A stretch of 41,132 nt of DNA from Pseudomonadota bacterium. Lineage in GTDB: Bacteria > Pseudomonadota > Alphaproteobacteria > Acetobacterales > Acetobacteraceae. Below the pieces are notes generated by a model that was given only the letters and a program-made list of their open reading frames with translations, was not told the origin of the DNA and ran no database searches. The position numbers and the translations under genes were made by a program. This document shows, piece after piece, positions 32,680-40,230 of this stretch. The DNA lies in contig JAJZFB010000032.1 in NCBI GenBank assembly GCA_021805545.1, positions 1 to 41,132 of the forward strand, given 5' to 3'. Numbering within the stretch: the stretch's first letter is position 1; each line of letters begins with the position of its first letter.

Positions 32680-32688
32680 GGAGGCAAC

Positions 32689-33264
32689 ATGAATATATCA
32701 AACGCCGCCAAACATCTTGGGCCGATGTTTGAACAGATTGCCGCTGATGGGCAACTGGCGCTGGACGAGCTACGCCTGCCACACGGTGCGCAAGTGCTTG
32801 ATGTTGGCACGGGCGTAGGAAATTTTGCCATTTTTCTGGCGCTGCGGGGCTTTGATGTGCTGACCGGAGAGCCGGACACTGACACGACCCGCTATGCGCG
32901 CCAAGATTGGGCGGGCAATGCCGCCGCCGTGGGTGTTGAGCGAGGCATCCGGTTCCAGCATTTCAACGCCGCGCATATGCCCTTCGAGGACGGCAGATTC
33001 GCGGCGGTGTTTTTTTACGGCGTGCTGCATCATATTGACGAGACAGCGCGGAAAGATGTGTTCCGTGAGGCGTTGCGCGTGGCGCGCCCGGGCGGCGCGG
33101 TGGTGTTTTTTGAGCCGAACCCGGAAACGCTGAAACAAATATGGGTGAATGATCCTGGCCATCCGGTTCCCGCCGACCCTGCCTGCTATAAGGGCAATCT
33201 GCCGGTAAAGGCGATGAGGCTGCAAGGCCGCCGGATGGATATTTCGCTCTACCGTGCGGGATAA
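32689..33264 (+). CDS. Class I SAM-dependent methyltransferase (Methyltransf_11-like)
   Basis: This 191-residue protein has the SAM motif VLDVGTGVGNFAIFLA, followed by FYGVLHHIDETARKD and ARPGGAVVFFEPNPET, the standard order for small-molecule methyltransferases. The substrate is unknown. GGAGG lies before ATG 32689, and it is in an operon with the DUF3141 gene. Its stop codon lies in a hairpin shared with the convergent gspD. Confidence 0.87.
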   Translation: MNISNAAKHLGPMFEQIAADGQLALDELRLPHGAQVLDVGTGVGNFAIFLALRGFDVLTGEPDTDTTRYARQDWAGNAAAVGVERGIRFQHFNAAHMPFEDGRFAAVFFYGVLHHIDETARKDVFREALRVARPGGAVVFFEPNPETLKQIWVNDPGHPVPADPACYKGNLPVKAMRLQGRRMDISLYRAG

Positions 33265-33287
33265 GGCGCACGCCAGCCGCGCCTTAT
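33261..33287. terminator. Hairpin spanning two convergent stop codons
   Basis: ATAAGGCGC, a 9-base loop, and GCGCCTTAT form a perfect 9-bp stem. The arms carry the TAA of the methyltransferase and the TAA (read as TTA) of gspD. It is a likely shared terminator. Confidence 0.65.
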
Positions 33288-35548
33288 TGCCCGCCAAGTT
33301 TCTGGCGCACCCCCTGGTCTGGATCGGCCGATCCAGAGAATGGCTCGCTTTGCAGCGCATTGGGCACCATGCTGGCATTGGGGAGCTGCTGCTGCATATC
33401 CTCGGTCAGGTCCAGCGCCTGCTGCTGCGTGCGGATGACGTGCGGCGTTATGAGCACCAGCAATTCCTCGCGCGTGCGGTTATTGTTCTGTGTGCCAAAC
33501 ACGCCGCCCAGAAGCGGAATATTCTTGATCCACGGCAGGCCGGAATTTTGTTGTGAATCATTATCAGATATCAGCCCGGCGAGACCAATGGTCTGCCCAT
33601 CTTGGATGGCGATGCGCGAGGTGATTTCGCGCTGCGTGAAAGTAGGAGAGTTGAGCCCTTTTGTAGTGACCGCGGGAGAAACGCCGCTCACGATCTGGTC
33701 GATATCCATGGTTACCAGCCCAGCGCTGCCCACATGCGGCGTGACACGCAGGATAATGCCTGTTTGCTGATAGTTGATGGAGTTGATAACCGGCGAGCTT
33801 GACGTGCTTATATCCTGTGAGGTCTGGCTGAGATAGGGAACCAGGTCGCCCACCTGCAGGCTTGCCGTCTGGTTGTTCAACACCATTAGCTCGGGCGCCG
33901 AGAGCACGCGCACTTTGGTGACAGCTTGCAACGCGGAAATGGCGAGAGGTGCTGCATTAGAGCCATTGCCAGAGAGTACAAAACCCGGGAAACTCGTCGC
34001 CAGCGCGCTGGTGGTGGCATTGCTCAGCACGGCATTGATATCGCCGGATTTGAAGAAATATTGCGTGCCATATTGCAGTGCGCCGGTCAGGTCCACCTCG
34101 GCGATTGTGGCGTCGATCTGCACTTCCAGCGGCTGAATGTCGATCTTGGCGAGCATGCCGCTAATCTGGCCGTCCTCCTGCGCCGTGGCGTAGATGAGCA
34201 GCGCGTTATTCTGCGTATCCGGAATGATACGAATACCGGAGCTGGCGTTGCCGCCGCCGGTGGAGGAAAGCGGGCCGAGCAAGGCGCTGGCGCTGCTGGC
34301 CGAGTCTGGCGGCGCGGCTGAGCTGGCACTGCTATTATCCGTGCCGCTGGCCAGACTGGTGCTGCTGGTGAGTGACGTGCCGCCGGCAAGAGAATTACCG
34401 CCCGTGAGCGAACTGCCCATGCCGCTGGTGCTATTGCCCATCATGTTGTCCGATTGGTCCGGCGTGGAAGATTGCTTTGCCGCGGGCGTGGGCTGGGCGG
34501 TTACATCGTTGGGCGTGAAGGCTTGCTGCAACAGGTAAGCGGCATCGTTGGCACGGGCATTGCGCAGGTAATAAACATGCCAATGCCGCACGGTTTCACG
34601 CTGCACCTGGTTAAGCACGGAATAAACACGCGAGGCATCATCCAGCTCACTCTGGTTGCGGGCGATGACCAGCACGCCGCTAATGCGCGTGAGCGGCACA
34701 ACGGAGACATTGCTTGCCACCTTACTATCGGTTTGCTTCACCAGGGCCTGCTTCAAGGCCGTGGCGAAATCCTGCGCGTCGCCATCGGCGACCGGAAATA
34801 CTTCGTAGGATTGACCCGCCAGCTCATCGACATCGAAAGCCTGGGCGAGCGCGACAAGCGCCTCGCGCGTTGCGGGATCTCCCTGGATGATGAGCGCGTT
34901 GCTGTTGGGGGCGGCGATAACGGCCCCGCCCTTGGCGACATAAGGCTGCAATACAGTGGCAAGCTGCTGCGCGGAGGTATAGTGGAGCTGCAGCACCGTG
35001 CCACCGCCCAAATCGGGCGCACTGGCGATGTTGGGTGTGCTATCGGCTTGGCTGACGGACATGACGCGGTAGATGCCATTGCTTTGTACCAGCGTGGCGT
35101 TGTTTTGCGCCAGCAACGTCTGCAATGTAGGGATAAGCTGGGCACGGGTAAGGGGCACCACCGTGCGCAGCGTGGCCGTGCCGGTCACGGATGGATCGAT
35201 TGTATAATTAACGTGTAATATGCCGCCCAGAATCTGGCTGGTGATGGTGCGTATGTCGGTATCGGCGAAGTCGAAGGAGATGTCGCCATTGGCGCTTACC
35301 CCGGTGGGTGGCGCAGCATTAGTGGCGGATGGTGCTTGCACCCCGTAGCTGGCACTTGGCAAAGGCGGCGAGGCCGGGTTTGCCACGGCGCCATTAACCT
35401 GGGCTCCCGGGAAAGGCTGCGGGATGGAAGGCCCGGGCGCTGACTGAAGAATCGGCGCCCCCGTGCGTGAAAGCGCCGGCGGTGGCGGTATATGGCAGGA
35501 GGCCAGAAGCAGCAGGCCAGACAGCGGCAGATATTTCTTATGGCGCAT
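33284..35548 (-). CDS. gspD: Type II secretion system secretin
   Basis: This 754-residue outer-membrane secretin begins with a lipoprotein signal (LLLLASC, lipobox Cys18). It contains the N0/N1 domains (ISFDFADTDIRTITSQILGG and PNSNALIIQGDP) and the secretin core with VRVLSAPELMVLNNQTASLQVGD. The carboxy region has TREELLVLITPHVI. Between N-domains and core, about residues 355-435 form a Ser/Gly-rich linker with repeated SLTSST, SLAG and SSASS blocks. It forms the outer-membrane channel of T2SS. It is the last gene of the minus-strand gsp operon and overlaps the preceding gene by 11 bases. Confidence 0.93.
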   Translation of the reverse strand: MRHKKYLPLSGLLLLASCHIPPPPALSRTGAPILQSAPGPSIPQPFPGAQVNGAVANPASPPLPSASYGVQAPSATNAAPPTGVSANGDISFDFADTDIRTITSQILGGILHVNYTIDPSVTGTATLRTVVPLTRAQLIPTLQTLLAQNNATLVQSNGIYRVMSVSQADSTPNIASAPDLGGGTVLQLHYTSAQQLATVLQPYVAKGGAVIAAPNSNALIIQGDPATREALVALAQAFDVDELAGQSYEVFPVADGDAQDFATALKQALVKQTDSKVASNVSVVPLTRISGVLVIARNQSELDDASRVYSVLNQVQRETVRHWHVYYLRNARANDAAYLLQQAFTPNDVTAQPTPAAKQSSTPDQSDNMMGNSTSGMGSSLTGGNSLAGGTSLTSSTSLASGTDNSSASSAAPPDSASSASALLGPLSSTGGGNASSGIRIIPDTQNNALLIYATAQEDGQISGMLAKIDIQPLEVQIDATIAEVDLTGALQYGTQYFFKSGDINAVLSNATTSALATSFPGFVLSGNGSNAAPLAISALQAVTKVRVLSAPELMVLNNQTASLQVGDLVPYLSQTSQDISTSSSPVINSINYQQTGIILRVTPHVGSAGLVTMDIDQIVSGVSPAVTTKGLNSPTFTQREITSRIAIQDGQTIGLAGLISDNDSQQNSGLPWIKNIPLLGGVFGTQNNNRTREELLVLITPHVIRTQQQALDLTEDMQQQLPNASMVPNALQSEPFSGSADPDQGVRQKLGGQ

Positions 35549-36077
35549 TCATTGGTACTTCATCGTCAAAACTGGAGCCGTTATTGGCGGGCATGATGCC
35601 AGGGGGATCGTCACCGGCCGCATCCGCGCCGGAAGCTGATTTGAATTGCGGGCGCAAGGTCAGTTTACCTTCAGGGCCAAGCACCACGACGCTGCCCGGT
35701 GAAATCTGTAGTACACGGTAACCGCTGATTATACCGTTGGCCGCCACAATTTGGGGCTTCTGCCCATCGGGCGTGAAAATGGCAAGGCGCTGACCACCAA
35801 TAATCATGATTGCCGAAAGCCGCGGCAGGCTTGTACTGGTACTGCTGCCCGGCTGGGCTGGCGGGCGCCTGTCCGGCTCGAAGAGCGGGCGGGCCAGGCA
35901 GATATCCGCCCATTGGCGGACGGCCCGAACCTCCATGCCGCCAGCCCCGGCGCGCGGCAGCACAACCGGGCGTAACTGGCGCAAATCGCCCGGCCCCGGC
36001 AGCAGCCACTCCGCAGCGAGGATAAGCGCCAGTACAGTTGCAAGCCCCGGCCATGCGAGCGTTAAGGTTATTTTCAC
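35538..36077 (-). CDS. T2SS GspC/GspN-like inner-membrane protein
   Basis: This 179-residue protein has one N-terminal membrane helix (TVLALILAAEWLLPG) and a periplasmic part with ARPLFEPDRRPP, typical of the GspC/GspN homology region. A small beta domain with LSAIMIIGGQRLAIF and GYRVLQISPGSVVVLGPEGK follows. It probably links the inner-membrane platform to the secretin. It overlaps gspD by 11 bases and gspM by 4. C versus N cannot be decided by eye. Confidence 0.75.
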   Translation of the reverse strand: MKITLTLAWPGLATVLALILAAEWLLPGPGDLRQLRPVVLPRAGAGGMEVRAVRQWADICLARPLFEPDRRPPAQPGSSTSTSLPRLSAIMIIGGQRLAIFTPDGQKPQIVAANGIISGYRVLQISPGSVVVLGPEGKLTLRPQFKSASGADAAGDDPPGIMPANNGSSFDDEVPMNAP

Positions 36078-36652
36078 GGCGCGGCCGCCCGGAAGCCAAT
36101 AACGGTGAAATTGGCCTGCAACGGCCGCAAACCATCGGGCACCATTTGCAGACTATTGGAAAGGCTGATCTGGCCGACAATCATGTAGGGGTGTGCCGTG
36201 CCTATGGCCTGGAGCAGTGCAACGAGTACCGGCCAGGATGAGGTAACGCTGACCTGCATGCTGATGCGCCGCAGCGCGCCTGATTGCTGAGCCGGCAACA
36301 ACTCCGCACTGTCGATATTCGTGCCCGCCTGGCTGGCAAGGATTTGCAGCGCCGATTGGAGATTGGCGCCGGCAATGGCATCGGTTTTGCCCGTGAGCAG
36401 AGCCTGGTCGTCATCCGTCTGCAGCCCAGCCGCGCTGACGGCCCGCCGCAGTGCTGGAATTTCGGTGCTCAGCACCTTCATTCTCACCGCGAGCACCTGT
36501 TGCTGAGACAGTTCCGCCGCGCGCGATTCGTACCAGCCGATAAGCGGCATGGCCGTGCTTATCCACAGCATTACGGCGGCGAGAATAGCCAGCGCCACGG
36601 CCAGCGCCTGGCCACGCCTTCCATCAGGCAATGTGTGGGGCAGGGCCATCAT
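36074..36652 (-). CDS. gspM: T2SS platform protein GspM
   Basis: This 192-residue protein has one membrane helix near residues 16-38 and a periplasmic coiled region, followed by the T2SSM_b-type ferredoxin-like domain (ALQILASQAGTNIDSAEL, LRRISMQVSVTSSWPVLVALLQAI). It is expected to pair with GspL in the inner membrane. It overlaps both neighbours by 4 bases. Confidence 0.85.
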   Translation of the reverse strand: MMALPHTLPDGRRGQALAVALAILAAVMLWISTAMPLIGWYESRAAELSQQQVLAVRMKVLSTEIPALRRAVSAAGLQTDDDQALLTGKTDAIAGANLQSALQILASQAGTNIDSAELLPAQQSGALRRISMQVSVTSSWPVLVALLQAIGTAHPYMIVGQISLSNSLQMVPDGLRPLQANFTVIGFRAAAP

Positions 36653-37671
36653 GGCCCCACCGACACATGCATGGAAAAAATATCGGCCTTACCATCGGCC
36701 GTGCGGGTAACGGGGGCGGTAAAACTGGGGTCGTGCAGCCCTTTGACGTTGGAGAGCAGGCCAATGAGCCTGGCGGCGTTGGCGGATTGGCCGTCAAAGG
36801 TCAGATCGCCGGATTTGAGGGTGAGGTCGGTGAGCCATGTATCATCCGGCAGGGCGTTGGTGAGTGTGGCGAGAACCTGCAGCGCATCGCCCGTGCGGCG
36901 TGCCTGGACGATGGCGTTTTGCCCCGCCGCCGCCGTAACAAGCTGCTGCCGCAAAGCCAGCGCCTTGCTGGCCTGGGGTTGCACGGCGGCGATGGCGCGC
37001 GCCGCCGCATCCAGCGCCATTTGCTGGCGGATGAACGGCGCCGCAACACACGCCACGAACAGAACAGCGCAGAGCACGGGTAAAGCCGCCCGCAAACCGC
37101 GCCGCTTACGTGGCTGGTTTCCGTCCAGCTCAATACGCCCGGTTCCGGTCTCGATGAAGGAGGGATTCAACCCTGACTGGGCAAGAGGCTGGCTCAGCGC
37201 CTCGACCACTTTGCGCGGCACGATGGAAAGCCGCAGGCTAACCCTGCCGCGCGCACGGTCTGGACGGACGGCGCCAAGGCTCCAGTAAAGCTCTTCAGCC
37301 GTGAAGGGGGTCAGCCGGTCCATCTCAAACCCTATGGCCGCCCGCAGGTTGCGCGCGGCGGCAATCGGCAACAGCACGCCGCGCGAAAGCATGGTGCCGG
37401 CGGGCAGGCGCAGACCAGTTTCGATATTCGGGGCGATGGTGGCGGCGGCGGTAGCCGGACGGTCCGGGTCCAGGCGCCGTATATTTGTTTCTGAACCGTT
37501 CTGGCGCAGCAGAAGCACACCCGTTATTTTTGTGCCGCCACCGTTTTCATCGCCGCTCATTCTGTCTATGGCGATAATCAACGCATCCTGCTGCCGGTTG
37601 GCCAGAAGGCCAAGGCCTGGAACCAGAGACCGCATTTGCGCAACCCACCAGACGCTAAATTCAGCGAGCAT
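36649..37671 (-). CDS. gspL: T2SS platform protein GspL
   Basis: This 340-residue protein has a cytoplasmic N-terminal part with PilM/GspL-like segments (GFEMDRLTPFTAEELYWSL), a membrane helix (LRAALPVLCAVLFVACVAAPFI) and a periplasmic PilN-like region (LTNALPDDTWLTDLTLKSGDLTFDGQS). It anchors the GspE ATPase to the membrane. ATG 37671 is preferred; a TTG at 37707 is an unlikely start. It lies 62 bases after gspJ. Confidence 0.83.
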   Translation of the reverse strand: MLAEFSVWWVAQMRSLVPGLGLLANRQQDALIIAIDRMSGDENGGGTKITGVLLLRQNGSETNIRRLDPDRPATAAATIAPNIETGLRLPAGTMLSRGVLLPIAAARNLRAAIGFEMDRLTPFTAEELYWSLGAVRPDRARGRVSLRLSIVPRKVVEALSQPLAQSGLNPSFIETGTGRIELDGNQPRKRRGLRAALPVLCAVLFVACVAAPFIRQQMALDAAARAIAAVQPQASKALALRQQLVTAAAGQNAIVQARRTGDALQVLATLTNALPDDTWLTDLTLKSGDLTFDGQSANAARLIGLLSNVKGLHDPSFTAPVTRTADGKADIFSMHVSVGP

Positions 37672-37733
37672 GGGGCTTGGCCTTGGCGGATATGGGCAAT
37701 TTAACAATTGGAGCGCAGCGTGAGGAAGCCATG

Positions 37734-38300
37734 CTAGTTACCGGTGCTGAGTGGCGCTGCCACAAGGTCTGGCCAGCTTTGGCCATCGGTGAATGTGAGG
37801 TGGAGCCTGACGAGTAAAGGCAAGCCCCTGCCCTGCCATTTGTGAGACCAAACGGGCGAGCCGCCTTGCACCGGCACCAGATAGGAGAGGCTCAACGATT
37901 TTACCCCCTGCGCAAGCGGTTCGATTTTGGGCGGCGGCGGTGGCGCAATGGGTATGCCCGCCGGGTGCGGACGGTAGCGCAGGATAAGCTGGCCAGAAGG
38001 CGCGGTGAGAATGGCGGCATCCGCCAGCCTGCCCTTAAGCCCCGCGCCCGCGGGCAGCCTGGTGGTGAATGCCACTTCGTCCGGCAGGCCGGCCATACTG
38101 CCTGGCAGGGCCTGGGTAATCAGGTGCGACAAGGCACCATCCATCGCGGCAAGGTTTTCAGGCTGGGTGGAGTTGCGCGAGGCGGCCGACCAGGCGGTGA
38201 GGCCAAAGCGGAAACTCTGCGCAATTCCGGCCATGACCAGCCCGAACACAACGAGCGCGACCATGACCTCCAGCAGGGTGTAGCCATCATCACGCCTCAC
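37734..38300 (-). CDS. gspJ: T2SS minor pseudopilin GspJ
   Basis: This 188-residue prepilin has the cleavage site G6/Y7 and the +5 Glu (GYTLLEVMVALVVFG), followed by a long hydrophobic helix and a beta-rich globular part (LSLSYLVPVQGGSPVWSHKW). GspJ forms the tip complex of the pseudopilus. It overlaps gspI by 4 bases. Confidence 0.85.
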   Translation of the reverse strand: MRRDDGYTLLEVMVALVVFGLVMAGIAQSFRFGLTAWSAASRNSTQPENLAAMDGALSHLITQALPGSMAGLPDEVAFTTRLPAGAGLKGRLADAAILTAPSGQLILRYRPHPAGIPIAPPPPPKIEPLAQGVKSLSLSYLVPVQGGSPVWSHKWQGRGLPLLVRLHLTFTDGQSWPDLVAAPLSTGN

Positions 38301-38653
38301 GCCGCTGGCCCCAGGCGCTGGGTGGAAAGGGTTACATGCCGGCTGCCGAAGCCCTCGGTGACCTGCACGGCATAGAGGGTAAGCGGCCCGGCGGACTGCT
38401 CCGGGACAATATCGATCTGCCAGGAGAAGCCGCCGCCATCATCGCCATGGGCACGCATGGGGCGCAGCGGGGTGAGTGTGCCGATGGAAGCAAGGCGCGA
38501 TTGCGCGCGCACCACCGCCTGCTGGTAGCGCGCGGCGATTGCTGTTTCCGCAGCGCCGTCGAACCCCGCTTTGTAAAGGACGATGGTTGCCAGCGCCGCG
38601 ATAACGAAGGCCGCCATCACTTCGAGCAGGGTGAAACCGTTTTCATTGTGCAT
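38297..38653 (-). CDS. gspI: T2SS minor pseudopilin GspI
   Basis: This 118-residue prepilin has the cleavage site G6/F7 and +5 Glu (GFTLLEVMAAFVI). Its small globular part suits GspI. ATG 38653 is favoured because it gives the short prepilin leader; a longer frame from 38761 would bury it. It overlaps gspH by 11 bases and gspJ by 4. Confidence 0.85.
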   Translation of the reverse strand: MHNENGFTLLEVMAAFVIAALATIVLYKAGFDGAAETAIAARYQQAVVRAQSRLASIGTLTPLRPMRAHGDDGGGFSWQIDIVPEQSAGPLTLYAVQVTEGFGSRHVTLSTQRLGPAA

Positions 38654-39032
38654 TGATATGCACCTGCCCGGTAAGCCAGTCCGCGTTAATGGTAACAATG
38701 CGTCCGGCATCGCGCAGCGTAACGTGCCCGCCGCTGGCACTGCCGTCTGGCGCGAAAACAATGCCAGTTGGCGGCGCGATGCTGACGCTGACGCCGCCAG
38801 GCAGGCGCGGCATGATGAAAGCCACGGGGCGGCCTTGGGCTATGGCCTGGCCACGCGCAATGCGCATGGCATTGGCAATATCATGCGCGGCCGCCTGGGT
38901 GGTGAGCCATTGGCTGCGCGGCGCGCCGTAATTGGTAATGAGCACCAGGATGATGGCCATGACGGCAATGACCACCAGCATTTCCATAAGGGTGAAACCG
39001 CCCGCGCGGCTGGCGTTACTGGGCGATGTCAT
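38643..39032 (-). CDS. gspH: T2SS minor pseudopilin GspH
   Basis: This 129-residue prepilin has the cleavage site G12/F13 and +5 Glu17 (GFTLMEMLVVIAVMA). The downstream AAAHDIANAMRIARGQAIAQGRPV is the GspH/FimT pattern rather than that of the major pseudopilin GspG. The start overlaps the end of gspF by 17 bases. Confidence 0.85.
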   Translation of the reverse strand: MTSPSNASRAGGFTLMEMLVVIAVMAIILVLITNYGAPRSQWLTTQAAAHDIANAMRIARGQAIAQGRPVAFIMPRLPGGVSVSIAPPTGIVFAPDGSASGGHVTLRDAGRIVTINADWLTGQVHINAQ

Positions 39033-40230
39033 TGAGGCTGAGCATGGCAAGCAAGAGCGAGGAGACGATGCCGGCAACGGCCGCGCCCATGAGCACGGTG
39101 ATGGCGGGCACCAGCAGCGCGACCAGGCGCTGCAGCGAGATGCGCGTACGCTCCTCATGCACATCGGCGGCGCGCAGGGCCAGCGGGCCAAGCTGGGCCG
39201 TGGTCTCGCCCAGGCGCAGCAAATGCACGAGGCGCGAGGGGAAAATGGCCGTGCGCGCCAGGGCATTGGCCATGCCCTGGCCGGTTTTAGCACTTTCCGC
39301 CGCCGCCTGCACGGCGCCCTGGGCGGCCATATTACCCAGCACATCCTGCGCCATGGCCAGGGCGCTGAGCAGCGGCACGCCGTTGATGAGCAGCATACCC
39401 AGGGTGCGTGCGAAGCGGGCGCCGAGAATCTCGCGGTTGAGACCGCCTATGATGGGCAGGCGCAACAGCAGCTTGTCTGCCGCCAGGCGCGGGCCGGGCT
39501 GGCGCAGGGCCTGGCGCGCCGCAAACCCCAACGCGGCCAGCGCCACCAGCGCATATGGCCCGTAAACGGAAACAGCATTACCCATACCCAGCAAAAAAGC
39601 GGTGGAGGCAGGCAAAGGCACCCCATTATCGGCAAAAAGCGGCACGAATTGCGGCAGCACCTGGGTGAGCAGCAAAATAATGGAACCTATGGCGGCAACA
39701 AGCAGCAGGGCCGGGTAGATCATGGCCGACTGCACTGCGGCGGCCATGCTCCGCTGGCGCTCCAGCAACCCGGCGATGCGCTCCAGCGTGCCAGCCAGGT
39801 CGCCCCCCGCCTCACCGGCGCGAATAAGTCCAACGGACAGGCGGGTGAAGCTGCGCGGCTCACTTTGCAGGGCGGCAGCCAAAGGCGCGCCGTCGCGCAC
39901 TTTCTCACGCACCCGGGCCATTACCGCGCCAACGCGCTTATTGGGCGCCTCTTCGGCCATCAGCTTCAGGGCCTGGTCCAGATCTTGCCCTGCGGCCAGC
40001 ATGCTGGCCAGTTCGCGCATGGCATCCGTAAGCTCTGTACGGCGCAGCGCGCCAATGCCGCCCAGTTGCAGCGAAAATATGTCCATCAGCCGCGTTGCCG
40101 GGCTGATGGACAGCACCATCGCACCGCCTTTCTGGAGCTGGGCGGCAATGGCGGTGGCGCTGGCGCCTTCGCTGACACCTTTCAGCAGCTCGCCGCCGCG
40201 CCCTAGCGCCCGGTAACGGAAGCGGGCCAT
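39016..40230 (-). CDS. gspF: T2SS inner-membrane platform protein GspF
   Basis: This 404-residue polytopic protein has two T2SSF domains, the N-terminal MARFRYRALGRGG typical of GspF, and three membrane helices (SAMIYPALLLVAAIGSIILL, YGPYALVALAALGFAA, VPAITVLMGAAVAGIVSSLL). It is the core of the assembly platform. It begins directly after the gspE stop. Confidence 0.93.
   Translation of the reverse strand: MARFRYRALGRGGELLKGVSEGASATAIAAQLQKGGAMVLSISPATRLMDIFSLQLGGIGALRRTELTDAMRELASMLAAGQDLDQALKLMAEEAPNKRVGAVMARVREKVRDGAPLAAALQSEPRSFTRLSVGLIRAGEAGGDLAGTLERIAGLLERQRSMAAAVQSAMIYPALLLVAAIGSIILLLTQVLPQFVPLFADNGVPLPASTAFLLGMGNAVSVYGPYALVALAALGFAARQALRQPGPRLAADKLLLRLPIIGGLNREILGARFARTLGMLLINGVPLLSALAMAQDVLGNMAAQGAVQAAAESAKTGQGMANALARTAIFPSRLVHLLRLGETTAQLGPLALRAADVHEERTRISLQRLVALLVPAITVLMGAAVAGIVSSLLLAMLSLNDIAQ

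Noticed and set aside
38932-40206. A 424-codon + strand frame opposite gspF
   Set aside because: Shadow of gspF codon bias, Gln/His-rich with no domain.
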